Assembly (NCBI RefSeq): GCF_018130465.1
Contig: NZ_JAFCKJ010000002.1
Span: 186,001-250,000 of the forward strand
Direction of reading: 5' to 3'
Length of the DNA: 64,000 nt
Source: Bradyrhizobium canariense
GTDB lineage: Bacteria > Pseudomonadota > Alphaproteobacteria > Rhizobiales > Xanthobacteraceae
Below, one piece after another: positions 35,016-44,311 of the stretch. The notes below the pieces were generated by a model. The model was not told the DNA's origin and did not search any database. It saw only the letters and a program-made list of their open reading frames with translations. Within the stretch, counting starts at the first letter, position 1. The number at the start of each line of letters is the position of its first letter. The position numbers and the translations under genes are program-made.

Positions 35016-36230
35016 ATGGCTATGACCGCTTCATCCCGTGCGCCGCTGGAAGGTGGAAGCTCCGATAGCGAACGCTCACCCTTCGTCCGGCTGAACGAGC
35101 TGCTGGCGCCGTATCAGCCCGGCAAGCCTTTGATTTCGCTTGCCGTCGGTGAACCCCAGCATCCCGTGCCTGACTTCGTCGGCCCGGTCCTGGCCAAGCA
35201 CATCGCCGATTTCGGCCGTTACCCCGCGAACCAGGGCACCGACCCGTTCCGCCAAGCCGCGGGCGCCTGGCTGTCATCGCGCTTCAGGCTGCCACGGCCG
35301 CTCGACCCCAAGAGCGAGATTCTCGTCCTCAATGGCAGCCGCGAAGGGCTGTTCCTCGCCGCGATCGCGGCCGCGCGCTATGTCGGCCCGCGTCCCGGCA
35401 AGCCGGCCATCCTGATGCCGAACCCGTTCTATCCGGTCTATGGCGCCGGCGCCCGCGCCGCCGCCTGCGAGCCGGTCTACCTGCCGACCACCGCCGAAAA
35501 CGGTTTCCTGCCCGATCTCGACGCCATCGACGAAACGACGCTGGCGCGCACGGTGGCGTTCTATCTGGCTTCGCCCGCCAACCCGCAGGGCTCGGTCGCC
35601 TCGCGCGATTATTTCACTCGCCTGAAGCAGCTCGCCGACCGCTACGGCTTCGTGATCCTCAGCGACGAGTGCTATTCGGAGATCTACACCCGCGAAGCGC
35701 CCGGCAGCGCGCTCGAATGCGCGGGCCCTGATTTCACCCGCGTGGTTGCGTTCCAGTCGCTGTCGAAGCGCTCGAACCTGCCGGGCATGCGCGTCGGCTT
35801 CGCCGCCGGCGACAAGACATTCATCGGCATGTTCCTCGAGCTGCGCAACATCGCGGCGCCGCAGGTGCCGGTCCCGCTCCAGCATGTCGCGACCGTTGCT
35901 TACGGCGACGAGGCGCATGTCGAGGAGAACCGCAGGCTTTACCGGATCAAGTTCGATCTCGCCGACCAGATCATCGGCGATCGATACGGCTATCGCCGGC
36001 CCGACGCCGGCTTCTGCGTCTGGCTTAACACGTCCGCAATCGGCGACGACGTGTCTGTGTGCCTAAAACTCTTCAAGGAAGCAGGCGTGCGCGTGGTGCC
36101 CGGCAGCTACCTGGCGCGGCTCCAGCCCGACGGTTTCAATCCCGGCGCAGGCTACATTCGCCTTGCGCTGGTGCAGGATGGCGAGACCACGGCGCAGGCG
36201 CTGCACCGCCTGGTCGAGACTCTGGGTTAG
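35016..36230 (+). CDS. dapC: Class I/II aminotransferase, succinyldiaminopimelate aminotransferase-like
   Basis: This is a 404-residue PLP enzyme. LISLAVGEPQHPVPDFV opens the fold, YPANQGTDPFRQAAGAWLSSRF follows, and the PLP lysine is in FQSLSKRSNLPGMRVGFAAG. NPFYPVYGAGA and SPANPQGSVASRDYF are substrate/cofactor segments. The set matches DapC-type enzymes that transaminate N-succinyl-2-amino-6-ketopimelate in lysine/peptidoglycan synthesis, but that assignment is by similarity only. The start is ATG 35016 or 35022. ftsK follows 9 bases later, so they form an operon. Confidence 0.85.
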   Translation: MAMTASSRAPLEGGSSDSERSPFVRLNELLAPYQPGKPLISLAVGEPQHPVPDFVGPVLAKHIADFGRYPANQGTDPFRQAAGAWLSSRFRLPRPLDPKSEILVLNGSREGLFLAAIAAARYVGPRPGKPAILMPNPFYPVYGAGARAAACEPVYLPTTAENGFLPDLDAIDETTLARTVAFYLASPANPQGSVASRDYFTRLKQLADRYGFVILSDECYSEIYTREAPGSALECAGPDFTRVVAFQSLSKRSNLPGMRVGFAAGDKTFIGMFLELRNIAAPQVPVPLQHVATVAYGDEAHVEENRRLYRIKFDLADQIIGDRYGYRRPDAGFCVWLNTSAIGDDVSVCLKLFKEAGVRVVPGSYLARLQPDGFNPGAGYIRLALVQDGETTAQALHRLVETLG

Positions 36231-36239
36231 GCGGGGCCC

Positions 36240-38711
36240 ATGAGCATGTCGACAATCGAACGTGTCATTCCCCTGGTCAGCCATCTGCCGCCCTCGATCC
36301 GCGAGGGGCTGGCGCGGCGCGTGCGCGAGCTCAGCGGTCTCGGCCTGATCGCATTGTCGGGCGTCGCCTCGGCGGCGCTGATGACCTGGTCGGTGCAGGA
36401 TCCCAGCCTTAGCCACGCAACGTCGCGGCCGATCCGCAACATTCTCGGCTATGCCGGCGCGATCGGCGCCGACCTTGCGATGCAGATCCTCGGGCTCGGC
36501 GCGATCATGCTGGTCCTGACGATCGCGGTCTGGGGCTGGCGCATGGTGACCCATCGCCCGTTCGACCGCGAGGCGCTGCGGCTCGGCTCCTGGATTCTCT
36601 GCACGGTGATCGCGGCGGGCTTCGTCAGCTGCTGGCCGCATGGCGGCGCGTGGCCGCTACCGACCGGGCTCGGCGGCGTGGTCGGCGATGCGCTGGTCCG
36701 CGCGCCCGCTGTGATTTTCGGACCGCCGGGCACGATCTATCGCATGGTGCTCGGCACGATCCTGTTCGCCGCGATGGCGGCGACCTTCCTGATCGCCTGC
36801 GGCCTCGGCGCGCGTGAGCATGACGACGAACTCGCGGACATCGAGGATGACGACAAGCCGCTCGATGAAGGCGAGGACAGCGATCGCGGTTCGGTGTCGC
36901 TGGGCTGGCTGTTCCACGCTTTGATGAGCACGAAGGCACGGCTGATCTGGCTGTTCGGCGCCGCTTACCGCTCGCTGGTCTCGAGCGGACCGAAGACCAA
37001 GGCGGTTGCGTTCAGCCGCCATGAGCCGAATCTCGGCGGCGGCCGCGCTGCGCCGCCGATCTCGCCGCAGTCCGAAGACGAGCACGACGAGGACGATCAC
37101 GAAGAAGACGAGGAGGAGGAAGAGGAGGAGCCCGCCGCGCGCGCGCCGCGCAAGAAGGCTGCGCCCAAGCCCGCTTCCAAAAAATCCTCCGACAAGTTCG
37201 AGCTTCCGTCCGTGTCGGTGCTGGCCGCGCCCAAGGCCGGCGATCGCCAGCCGCTCAGCAAGGCCGAGCTGGAAACCAATTCGCGCGCGCTCGAAGGCGT
37301 GTTGCAGGATTTCGGCGTGCGCGGCGAGATCGTGAAGGCGCATCCGGGTCCCGTCGTCACGCTGTACGAGCTGGAGCCGGCGCCGGGTATCAAGTCGTCG
37401 CGCGTGATCGGATTGTCCGACGACATCGCGCGTTCGATGAGCGCGCTGTCGGCGCGCGTCGCCGTCGTACCCGGCCGCAACGCCATCGGCATCGAGCTGC
37501 CGAACGCGCATCGTGAGAAGGTTTATCTGCGCGAGCTGCTGGTCGCCAAGGAGACTGTCGATTCGGTTGCGAAGCTGCCGCTCTGCCTCGGCAAGACCAT
37601 CGGCGGTGACCCCGTCATCATCGACCTCGCACGCACGCCGCACATGCTGATCGCCGGCACCACCGGCTCCGGCAAGTCGGTCGCCATCAACACCATGATT
37701 CTCAGCCTGGTCTACCGGCTGCGCCCGGACCAGTGCCGCCTGATCATGGTCGATCCGAAGATGCTCGAACTCTCCGTCTATGACGGCATTCCCCATCTGC
37801 TCACACCCGTCGTGACCGACCCGAAGAAGGCAGTGGTCGCGCTGAAATGGGCCGTGCGCGAGATGGAAGAGCGCTACAAGAACATGGCCAAGCTCGGTGT
37901 GCGCAACATCGACGGTTACAACACGCGCCTGCTCGAATTGAAGGCCAAGGGCGAAGAGCCGACGCGCACGGTGCACACCGGCTTCGACAAGGAGACCGGC
38001 AAGGCAATCTACGAGGAAGAGAAGCTCTCACTCGACCCGCTGCCCTACATCGTCATCATCGTCGACGAAATGGCCGACCTGATGATGGTTGCCGGCAAGG
38101 ACATCGAAGGCGCGGTGCAGCGCCTCGCGCAGATGGCGCGCGCCGCCGGCCTGCACGTGATCCTCGCGACGCAGCGTCCGTCGGTCGACGTCATCACCGG
38201 CACCATCAAGGCGAACTTCCCGACCCGCATCGCCTTCCAGGTGACGTCCAAGATCGACAGCCGCACGATTCTCGGCGAGATGGGCGCCGAGCAGTTGCTC
38301 GGCCAGGGCGACATGCTCTACATGGCCGGCGGCGGTCGCATCAGCCGCGTGCACGGACCTTTCGCGTCGGACGAGGAAGTCGAGAAGGTGGTGCGCCACC
38401 TCAAGACGCAGGGACAGCCGGAATATCTCGAGGCCGTCACGGCCGAAGAACCCAGCGAGGACGAGGACGGCGCGGTGTTCGACGCTTCCGCCATGGGCGC
38501 GGATGGCGGCGGCGATTTGTTCTCGCAGGCTGTTGCGATCGTCAAACGAGACCGCAAGGCCTCGACCAGCTACATCCAGCGCCGCCTGCAGATCGGCTAT
38601 AACCGCGCCGCATCGCTGATGGAGCGCATGGAACTGGAGGGCATCGTCGGACCCGCCAACCACGCCGGCAAGCGCGAGATTCTGGTCGAGGAAGAAGACA
38701 GCCATATGTGA
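36240..38711 (+). CDS. ftsK: DNA translocase FtsK
   Basis: This is an 823-residue divisome motor that pumps chromosome dimers at the septum. There are about four N-terminal helices (residues 30-195), then a linker with a run of Asp/Glu near residues 280-300 followed by a Lys/Pro-rich stretch. The motor has Walker [15 protein letters not shown], Walker [16 protein letters not shown] and [14 protein letters not shown]. The C-terminal gamma winged-helix domain ([27 protein letters not shown]) reads KOPS sequences. lolA follows downstream. Confidence 0.97.
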   Translation: MSMSTIERVIPLVSHLPPSIREGLARRVRELSGLGLIALSGVASAALMTWSVQDPSLSHATSRPIRNILGYAGAIGADLAMQILGLGAIMLVLTIAVWGWRMVTHRPFDREALRLGSWILCTVIAAGFVSCWPHGGAWPLPTGLGGVVGDALVRAPAVIFGPPGTIYRMVLGTILFAAMAATFLIACGLGAREHDDELADIEDDDKPLDEGEDSDRGSVSLGWLFHALMSTKARLIWLFGAAYRSLVSSGPKTKAVAFSRHEPNLGGGRAAPPISPQSEDEHDEDDHEEDEEEEEEEPAARAPRKKAAPKPASKKSSDKFELPSVSVLAAPKAGDRQPLSKAELETNSRALEGVLQDFGVRGEIVKAHPGPVVTLYELEPAPGIKSSRVIGLSDDIARSMSALSARVAVVPGRNAIGIELPNAHREKVYLRELLVAKETVDSVAKLPLCLGKTIGGDPVIIDLARTPHMLIAGTTGSGKSVAINTMILSLVYRLRPDQCRLIMVDPKMLELSVYDGIPHLLTPVVTDPKKAVVALKWAVREMEERYKNMAKLGVRNIDGYNTRLLELKAKGEEPTRTVHTGFDKETGKAIYEEEKLSLDPLPYIVIIVDEMADLMMVAGKDIEGAVQRLAQMARAAGLHVILATQRPSVDVITGTIKANFPTRIAFQVTSKIDSRTILGEMGAEQLLGQGDMLYMAGGGRISRVHGPFASDEEVEKVVRHLKTQGQPEYLEAVTAEEPSEDEDGAVFDASAMGADGGGDLFSQAVAIVKRDRKASTSYIQRRLQIGYNRAASLMERMELEGIVGPANHAGKREILVEEEDSHM

Positions 38712-38806
38712 GGCGCGTCGCCTCAAACCATCATTTCACGCAAAAACGTTATCTGCTTTTGGCCGAAATCACGCTAAAAGGGCGCTCAGCCACACAGGAC
38801 GACGCG

Positions 38807-39619
38807 TTGATCAGACATCCGGACATTCGATTCGCTGCCATCATCGCTGCGCGAAGCGCGCGCATGGCCGGCGTAATTCTCGTCACCGCCGCGATGGTGA
38901 GTGCGGCGTCGTTCGCGCAGACCGTTCCCGTGCCGAAGCCCGCGCCGAAGGGCCGCGACGGTGCTCCGCCCTCGGGAGGACCGTCGATCACAGGCGCGAC
39001 CCAGGCGCCGCCGAATCCGGTGATTCCGGATCCGCGCCGCAACGTGCCGAGCAGCATCTTCCAGACCTTCGATGCCAACCAGAAGGCCCAAGCCGCCAAG
39101 GTCAGCGCCTACCTGTCGTCGTTGTCGACGCTGGTCGGGAATTTCGTCCAGGTCGGCCCCGACGGCAGCAAGACGCAAGGCGACTTCTACATCCAGAAGC
39201 CGGGCAAGGTGCGCTTCGAATATGACGCGCCGAGCCCGATCGACATCGTCGCCGACGGATCGTCGCTGGTGGTGCGCGACCGCAAGCTCGCGACGCAGGA
39301 CGTCTATCCGCTGTCGCAGACACCGCTGCGCTTCCTGCTGTCCGACCGCATCGACCTGATGAAGGACACCAACGTCGTCAGCGTCTCGGCCGACGACGTC
39401 TTCGTCAGCGTCACCATCGAGGAGAAGCAGGCGCTGGTCGGCACCAGCCGCCTGATGCTGATGTTCGGTGCCAAGGACGGCCAGTTGAAGCAGTGGACCG
39501 TCACCGACCCGCAGGGCTACGACACCACGATCGCGGTCTATAATCTGGACACGAGCAAGAAGCTCGATCCCGGCATGTTCAAGATCGACTTCACGAATTA
39601 CGGCCCGTCGCCGGGCTGA
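38807..39619 (+). CDS. lolA: Outer-membrane lipoprotein carrier protein LolA
   Basis: This is a periplasmic chaperone that ferries lipoproteins from LolCDE to the outer membrane. After a long signal region (RMAGVILVTAAMVSAASFAQ) and a Pro-rich linker of about 60 residues, the LolA fold reads VSAYLSSLSTLVGNFVQVGPDGSKTQGDFYIQKPGKVRFEYD, then VVRDRKLATQDVYPL and ending DPGMFKIDFT. The start is uncertain: TTG 38807 after AGGAC or ATG 38864; the frame runs back to 38708, overlapping ftsK. The Pro-rich spacer is longer than in gammaproteobacterial LolA. Confidence 0.9.
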   Translation: MIRHPDIRFAAIIAARSARMAGVILVTAAMVSAASFAQTVPVPKPAPKGRDGAPPSGGPSITGATQAPPNPVIPDPRRNVPSSIFQTFDANQKAQAAKVSAYLSSLSTLVGNFVQVGPDGSKTQGDFYIQKPGKVRFEYDAPSPIDIVADGSSLVVRDRKLATQDVYPLSQTPLRFLLSDRIDLMKDTNVVSVSADDVFVSVTIEEKQALVGTSRLMLMFGAKDGQLKQWTVTDPQGYDTTIAVYNLDTSKKLDPGMFKIDFTNYGPSPG

Positions 39620-39633
39620 ACGATCTGCTGCCG

Positions 39634-39724
39634 TAGGGTGGGCAAAGCGAAGCGTGCCCACCATTCGCATCCCAAGCTCGAAAAGACGGTGGGCACGGCG
39701 CTTTGCGCCTTTGCCCACCCTGCG
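39634..39724. repeat. Inverted repeat TAGGGTGGGCAAAGCGAAGCG family
   Basis: The left arm is TAGGGTGGGCAAAGCG with its own CGTGCCCACC return. The right arm is GGTGGGCACGGCGCTTTGCGCC ending TTTGCCCACCCTGCG. It forms two hairpins between lolA and xthA and is related in design to the element at 53714-53794. Confidence 0.85.
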
Positions 39725-39748
39725 AGAGCTTGCTAAGACGCATCTCTC

Positions 39749-40564
39749 ATGCGTTTTTCCCTGACAACCTGGAACATCAACTCGGTGCGGCTGCGCATCG
39801 ATCTGGTCGCGAAGTTTCTCAAGAGCGCGCGGCCCGACGTGCTGTGTCTCCAGGAGACCAAGTGCATCGACGACGCCTTCCCACTGAAGCGCTTCAAACG
39901 GCTCGGCTACGAGCATGTCGCGTTGAACGGGCAGAAGGGTTATCACGGCGTCGCCATCGTCTCCAAGATTCCGTTCGAGTCCAAGGACATCCGCACCTTC
40001 TGCGACAAGGTGGATTCACGCCACATTTCCGTGTCCTTCGGGACGCAGGCCGGCATCGCAAAGCCGCTGGTGCTGCATAATTTCTACGTGCCGGCCGGCG
40101 GCGACATTCCCGACCCCGCGCTGAACGAGAAATTCGATCACAAGCTCCGCTTCCTCGACGAGATGAAGGCGTGCGAGCCGTTGCATCCGCGCGGCGAGGA
40201 TCGCCACATCCTGGTCGGCGATCTCAACGTCGCCCCGCATGAGAACGACGTCTGGTCGCACAAGCAGCTTCTGAAAGTGGTGTCGCACACACCGATCGAA
40301 ACCGAGAAGCTGCAAGCCGCACTCGCCGCCGGCGAGTGGGTCGACGTCGCGCGCGAGCGCATCCCGATGTCGGAAAAGGTCTACACGTGGTGGAGCTACC
40401 GCTCCGCCGACTGGACCGTCGGCGACCGCGGCCGCAGGCTCGACCACATCTGGGTCTCGCGCGCGCTGAAAGACGCGGTCAGCGATTTCAGGATTTTGCG
40501 CGACGCGCGGAGCTGGGAGCGTCCGTCGGACCATGTGCCGGTGACGGTGACGCTCGAGGTTTAA
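39749..40564 (+). CDS. xthA: Exodeoxyribonuclease III
   Basis: This 271-residue Mg-dependent AP endonuclease and 3'-5' exonuclease acts in base excision repair. The motifs are TTWNINSVRLRIDLV, VLCLQETKCIDDAFP (metal Glu), YHGVAIVSKIP, HILVGDLNVAPHENDVW (catalytic Asp/Asn), and RRLDHIWVS with SDHVPVTVTLEV (catalytic Asp-His pair). The length is normal for the family. It is convergent with the cyclic-nucleotide-binding gene across a short hairpin repeat. Confidence 0.97.
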   Translation: MRFSLTTWNINSVRLRIDLVAKFLKSARPDVLCLQETKCIDDAFPLKRFKRLGYEHVALNGQKGYHGVAIVSKIPFESKDIRTFCDKVDSRHISVSFGTQAGIAKPLVLHNFYVPAGGDIPDPALNEKFDHKLRFLDEMKACEPLHPRGEDRHILVGDLNVAPHENDVWSHKQLLKVVSHTPIETEKLQAALAAGEWVDVARERIPMSEKVYTWWSYRSADWTVGDRGRRLDHIWVSRALKDAVSDFRILRDARSWERPSDHVPVTVTLEV

Positions 40565-40565
40565 T

Positions 40566-40591
40566 GTCGCCCTGGCGAAGGCCAGGACGAC
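40566..40591. repeat. Single-hairpin repeat between convergent genes
   Basis: GTCGCCCTGGCGAAGGCCAGGACGAC forms the CCTGGC-GAAG-GCCAGG hairpin, equal to one half of the composite elements at 43351 and 52632. It lies right after the xthA stop and 2 bases before the end of the opposing gene. Confidence 0.75.
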
Positions 40592-40592
40592 A

Positions 40593-41036
40593 TCAGGTCG
40601 TCAACTTCGCACCGGCCATCAGGATATCGCTGGCGATCTGGCTGGAGCGAACCGCGAATTCGTCGCGAAGGCGCACGGCGGCGGCGGGGTCGCTTTCGAG
40701 CACGCGCTGAAACAGGCTGCGCGCGACGCGAATGACGGAGGCGTGCTCGATCGCGACCGCGCTCGACGGCCGCTTCATCGGCACCACAAGCGCGAGCTCG
40801 CCGATCAGCGCACCGGGACCCGCGATCATCTCCGCGCCGGCGCCGTCATCGACCCGGAAGGCGCCGCGCTGGACCACGAAGCCGGCATCGGCATCGTCAC
40901 CGAGATTGAACAAAATGTCGCCGCGCACGAAGTCACGCTGCTCGGAGCCGATCGCCAGCATGCGCAACGAGGCCTCTCCCAACAGGCGCAGTGTCGGGAC
41001 ACGCTCGAGAAGCGCTACATCGTCGTCGATTGACAT
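40593..41036 (-). CDS. Cyclic nucleotide-binding domain protein (no DNA-binding domain)
   Basis: This 147-residue protein is made of one cNMP/Crp-like beta-roll: LERVPTLRLLGEASLRMLAIGSEQ, FVRGDILFNLGDDADAGFVVQRGAF, then GPGALIGELALVVPMKRPSSAVA, where GEL and RPSSA match the phosphate-binding cassette. No helix-turn-helix follows, so it is not a classic Crp/Fnr regulator. The ligand may be cAMP or another effector. It shares a strand with the response regulator 58 bases upstream. Confidence 0.87.
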   Translation of the reverse strand: MSIDDDVALLERVPTLRLLGEASLRMLAIGSEQRDFVRGDILFNLGDDADAGFVVQRGAFRVDDGAGAEMIAGPGALIGELALVVPMKRPSSAVAIEHASVIRVARSLFQRVLESDPAAAVRLRDEFAVRSSQIASDILMAGAKLTT

Positions 41037-41094
41037 TCAGGTCCGGGGCTCAAGGGCACGCAATCTAAAACGATTCGCACGCCCCAGAAGCGTA

Positions 41095-41781
41095 TCACGG
41101 CACCAGCTTGTAGCCACCGGCTTCCGTGACCAGGATCTCCGGGTTGGCGGCGTCCTTCTCGATCTTCTGGCGAAGCCGGTAGATGTGGGTTTCCAGCGTG
41201 TGGGTGGTGACGCCGGAATTGTAGCCCCAGACCTCCTGGAGCAGGGTCTCGCGCGAGACCGGCATCTGGCCGGCCCGGTAGAGGAAGCGGAGGATGGCGG
41301 TTTCCTTCTCCGTCAGCCGGACCTTGCGCGCATTGGCGGCGGTCAGCATCTTGGAGCCGGGCCGGAAAGAGTAGGGGCCGACCGAGAACACCGCGTCCTC
41401 GCTGGCTTCGTGCTGCCGGAGCTGGGCGCGGATGCGCGCCAGCAGCACGGCGAAGCGGAAGGGTTTTGCGACATAGTCGTTGGCGCCGGATTCCAGCCCC
41501 AAAATCGTGTCGGAATCGGTGTCATGCCCGGTGAGCATGATGATCGGAGCCTTGAACCCGCCCTTGCGTAAGGAACGGACCACTTCGCGGCCATCCGTGT
41601 CGGGCAGGCCAACATCCATCAGGACGAGATCGGGGGCATTGGCCTTCGCGGCGCTCGCGCCCTTGGCGCCGGTATCGACGGCAGAGGCTTCAAATTCTTC
41701 GTGCAGCGACAATTGCTCCACCAACGTATCGCGCAGATCGGTATCGTCATCCACGATCAGGATCTTGCGGGCATTGGCCAT
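41095..41781 (-). CDS. OmpR/PhoB-type response regulator
   Basis: This is a 228-residue two-component regulator. The receiver domain has KILIVDDDTDLR, the phospho-accepting Asp in LVLMDVGLPDTDG, the switch Thr in IIMLTGHD, and Lys in DYVAKPF. The C-terminal winged helix (LTEKETAILRFLYRAGQMPVSRETLLQEVWG, TLETHIYRLRQKI) binds DNA. No histidine kinase is nearby, so it is an orphan in this window. A divergent L,D-transpeptidase gene begins 235 bases upstream. Confidence 0.93.
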   Translation of the reverse strand: MANARKILIVDDDTDLRDTLVEQLSLHEEFEASAVDTGAKGASAAKANAPDLVLMDVGLPDTDGREVVRSLRKGGFKAPIIMLTGHDTDSDTILGLESGANDYVAKPFRFAVLLARIRAQLRQHEASEDAVFSVGPYSFRPGSKMLTAANARKVRLTEKETAILRFLYRAGQMPVSRETLLQEVWGYNSGVTTHTLETHIYRLRQKIEKDAANPEILVTEAGGYKLVP

Positions 41782-42016
41782 AGGGGGTCATCCTTTTGGG
41801 GTCCGGCGCGGCGCGCATCCATGCTGCACCCAGCCGAGAGGGAAGTTTAGGGGTCGCCGTTATTATTGTTGTTCGTGTTGAAGTAGTGGGCTGTTACCGA
41901 TTCACAAGCCAGAACCACTCTAACCCAGAATAGCAGGCCGTTTTGATGAATGTCCTGTAATGAATTCGACATCGCACGTTCATATGAAAAAGAAAGCTGC
42001 TTCAGCTAGTTACACC

Positions 42017-42553
42017 ATGAACCGAAGCGCCAGGCCGCTGTCGGCGATCCGCATTAAGCCTGCTGCCGGGAATCCGCGCCGAGGCTGGCTGACCGCCGGA
42101 GCGCTGACGATTCCGGTGGCGCTCGGACGCGGTGGCATTCTGGCGAACAAGCGCGAGGGCGATGGCGGCACCCCGAGGGGCAGCTTCCGTCCCAAGCGAT
42201 TGTGGTGGCGGGGCGACCGGCACAGCCGCCCGCAGACCTTCTTGCCGGCCCGGATCATCACCGGCGAGGACGCCTGGTGCGAGGATCCCAGAGACCGTCA
42301 TTACAATCAGGGAATCCGGCTCGGCGAGGGGCAGGCCGGCGACCGGCTCAAGCGGGCCGACCAACTCTATGACTTCATCATCGAAATCGACCACAATACG
42401 AGGCCGCGCATCGCCGGCCGGGGCAGCGCGGTGTTCTTGCACCTGGCCCGCGACAATTTCGGCCCGACCGCAGGCTGCGTCTCGATGACCAAAGCGGCGA
42501 TGCGACAGTTGCTGCGGCGGCTGGGACCAAAAACAAAAATCATCATCGGGTGA
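42017..42553 (+). CDS. L,D-transpeptidase (YkuD) family protein
   Basis: This 178-residue protein has the YkuD catalytic pattern: GSAVFLHLARDNFGPTAGCVSM, with His, then Gly-Cys for the active-site cysteine. Upstream are GDGGTPRGSFRPKRLWWR and WCEDPRDRHYNQGIRL. The family forms 3-3 cross-links in peptidoglycan or anchors lipoproteins. No signal peptide is evident from ATG 42017 (MNRSARPLSAIRIKP); the frame runs back to 41960. The downstream hydratase gene starts 6 bases after the stop, so they are co-transcribed. Confidence 0.85.
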   Translation: MNRSARPLSAIRIKPAAGNPRRGWLTAGALTIPVALGRGGILANKREGDGGTPRGSFRPKRLWWRGDRHSRPQTFLPARIITGEDAWCEDPRDRHYNQGIRLGEGQAGDRLKRADQLYDFIIEIDHNTRPRIAGRGSAVFLHLARDNFGPTAGCVSMTKAAMRQLLRRLGPKTKIIIG

Positions 42554-42559
42554 GGATAC

Positions 42560-43333
42560 ATGCTCGACAGGGATCAGATCGCCGCCGCATCGCGCGTCCT
42601 CATGCGACATTGGCGCGACGGCACCAAGCTTGACGCGCTGGAGGCGGGGTTGCGGCCTCAGAACCGCACCGACGGTTACGCCGTGCAGGGTGCGCTCAGC
42701 GGGGAATTGTTCGGCTGGAAGATCGCGGCGACGAGCGAGTCCGGACAGAAGCACATCAATGTCGCGGGACCGCTGGCCGGTCGGATCATGAGCGACACCG
42801 TGATCGCCGATGGCGGCACCGCCTCGATGAAGGGCAACGCGATGCGCGTCGGCGAACCCGAGTTTGCTTTCCGCATGGGGCGCGATCTGCCGCCCCGGTC
42901 CGCGCCTTACAGCGCGGACGAGGTCCTCGCCGCCGTCGACACCTTCCATCCAGCGATCGAGATTCCCGATTCGCGCTTTGCCGATTTCGCCAGCGCCGGC
43001 GAGGCGCAGCTGATCGCCGACAATGCCTGTGCGCATCTGTTCGTGCTGGGCACAGCGACGAGTGCGAACTGGCGCGCGATGGATCTCGTCGAGGAGCGGC
43101 CGCAGATCATGCTGCGCGGCCAGCGCTATCTCGGCCACGGCAAGAACGTGCTCGGCGATCCCCGAATTGCCCTGGTCTGGCTGGCCAACGAGCTGCGTGG
43201 CCTCGGCATCACCTTGCGGGCAGGGGAGGTGGTGACCACGGGCACGTGCCATCCGCCGCTGCCGATCCAGGCCGGCGATCATTTCGCGGCGGATTTCGGC
43301 GTGCTGGGGACGGTGTCGGTGAGGTTCGACTAA
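42560..43333 (+). CDS. 2-keto-4-pentenoate hydratase-like protein (MhpD/FAH superfamily)
   Basis: This 257-residue protein resembles MhpD-type hydratases of the fumarylacetoacetate hydrolase superfamily: GYAVQGALSGELFGWKIAATSESGQKHI (substrate loop), RVGEPEFAFRMGRDLPPR with the metal-binding Glu pair region, FHPAIEIPDSRFADF, and GEVVTTGTCHPPLPIQAGDHF. These enzymes hydrate or decarboxylate 2-hydroxydienoates in aromatic meta-cleavage. No other pathway gene is nearby, so the substrate is uncertain. It follows the YkuD gene. Confidence 0.87.
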   Translation: MLDRDQIAAASRVLMRHWRDGTKLDALEAGLRPQNRTDGYAVQGALSGELFGWKIAATSESGQKHINVAGPLAGRIMSDTVIADGGTASMKGNAMRVGEPEFAFRMGRDLPPRSAPYSADEVLAAVDTFHPAIEIPDSRFADFASAGEAQLIADNACAHLFVLGTATSANWRAMDLVEERPQIMLRGQRYLGHGKNVLGDPRIALVWLANELRGLGITLRAGEVVTTGTCHPPLPIQAGDHFAADFGVLGTVSVRFD

Positions 43334-43350
43334 CCGCGCCACACCCTCGC

Positions 43351-43492
43351 TGTCGTCCTGGCGAAAGCCAGGACCCATACCGCGTGATCTCCGCAAGGGG
43401 CAGCATGGTTGTTGCCGGAGCCTTCGCAAAAACTGGCGGTCGGGGTAGTGGGTCCTGGCTCCCGTGCGCAATTGCGCACCAGGCCAGGACGA
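43351..43492. repeat. Composite two-hairpin repeat, GTCGTCCTGGCGAAAGCCAGGAC family
   Basis: The left hairpin is CCTGGCGAAAGCCAGG, and the right end GGGTCCTGG...CCAGGACGAC carries an inserted GCGCAATTGCGC palindrome. The centre holds CCTTCGCAAAAACTGG. It has the same architecture as 23283-23405 and 52632-52760. Confidence 0.85.
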
Positions 43493-43513
43493 CCAAAACA
43501 AACTCGCCGATGA

Positions 43514-44203
43514 CTACCGGTGCCCGAAGATCGCACTTCCCACGCGCACATGGGTGGCGCCGAGCATGATCGCGGTCGCATAATCCGCGCTCATGCCCAT
43601 CGAGAGCTTCTTCAATCCATTGCGCGCGGCGATTTTGGCGGTCAGCGCGAAATGCGCTGCCGACGGCTCATCCACCGGCGGGATGCACATCAACCCCGAG
43701 ATCGTCAGCCCGTAGGTGTCGCGGCAGCTGGCGATGAAGGCATCGGCCTCGCCGGGGGCGATGCCGGCCTTCTGCGGCTCCTCACCGATATTGATCTGGA
43801 CGAACAATTCCGGGTGCTTGTTCTGGGATTCGATTTCCTTGGCTAACGCTTGGCAAATGCTCGGGCGGTCGACGGAATGGATGGCATCGAACAGCGCGAC
43901 CGCCTCTTTCGCCTTGTTGGATTGCAGCGGCCCGATCAGATGCAGCGCGATATCGGAGTAAACAGAAGTTAACGCAGGCCACTTGCCTTTGGCCTCCTGC
44001 ACGCGATTCTCGCCGAATACGCGCTGTCCGGCGTCGATGACCGGGATAATCGCATCCGCGGCGAAAGTTTTCGACACCGCAATCAGCGTCACGGAGGCAC
44101 GTTCGCGCCGCGCATCCTTGCAGGCGCGCGCGATTTCGGCTTCGACCGCGGCGAGCGCGTTTGGTGAATGGCCGGTTAGCGGCGCGGCGTTGGCTTCAGT
44201 CAT
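43514..44203 (-). CDS. yggS: YggS family PLP homeostasis protein
   Basis: This 229-residue PLP-binding TIM-barrel protein controls vitamin B6 balance, without known catalysis. The PLP lysine is in TLIAVSKTFAADAI. FGENRVQEAKGKWPAL, LHLIGPLQSNKAKEAV, FVQINIGEEPQKAG, and SMGMSADYATAIMLGATHVRVGSAIFG are all typical. In related genomes it lies near leuS; here a diguanylate cyclase and a lower-GC pair intervene. Confidence 0.95.
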   Translation of the reverse strand: MTEANAAPLTGHSPNALAAVEAEIARACKDARRERASVTLIAVSKTFAADAIIPVIDAGQRVFGENRVQEAKGKWPALTSVYSDIALHLIGPLQSNKAKEAVALFDAIHSVDRPSICQALAKEIESQNKHPELFVQINIGEEPQKAGIAPGEADAFIASCRDTYGLTISGLMCIPPVDEPSAAHFALTAKIAARNGLKKLSMGMSADYATAIMLGATHVRVGSAIFGHR

Positions 44204-44311
44204 GATGTCGCATCGGAGCTGGTTGTTGCGGAGCTAGTTCTAATTTTACCGAGTTCAAGAAAGAGTTTTTGAACCCTTCGCTTTACCTTGGCCGCGGGGT
44301 GGGCAGCGAAG

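Noticed and set aside
41960-42016. Longer N-terminus for the L,D-transpeptidase
   Set aside because: The extra residues before ATG 42017 are Lys/Ser-rich with no ribosome site or signal peptide.
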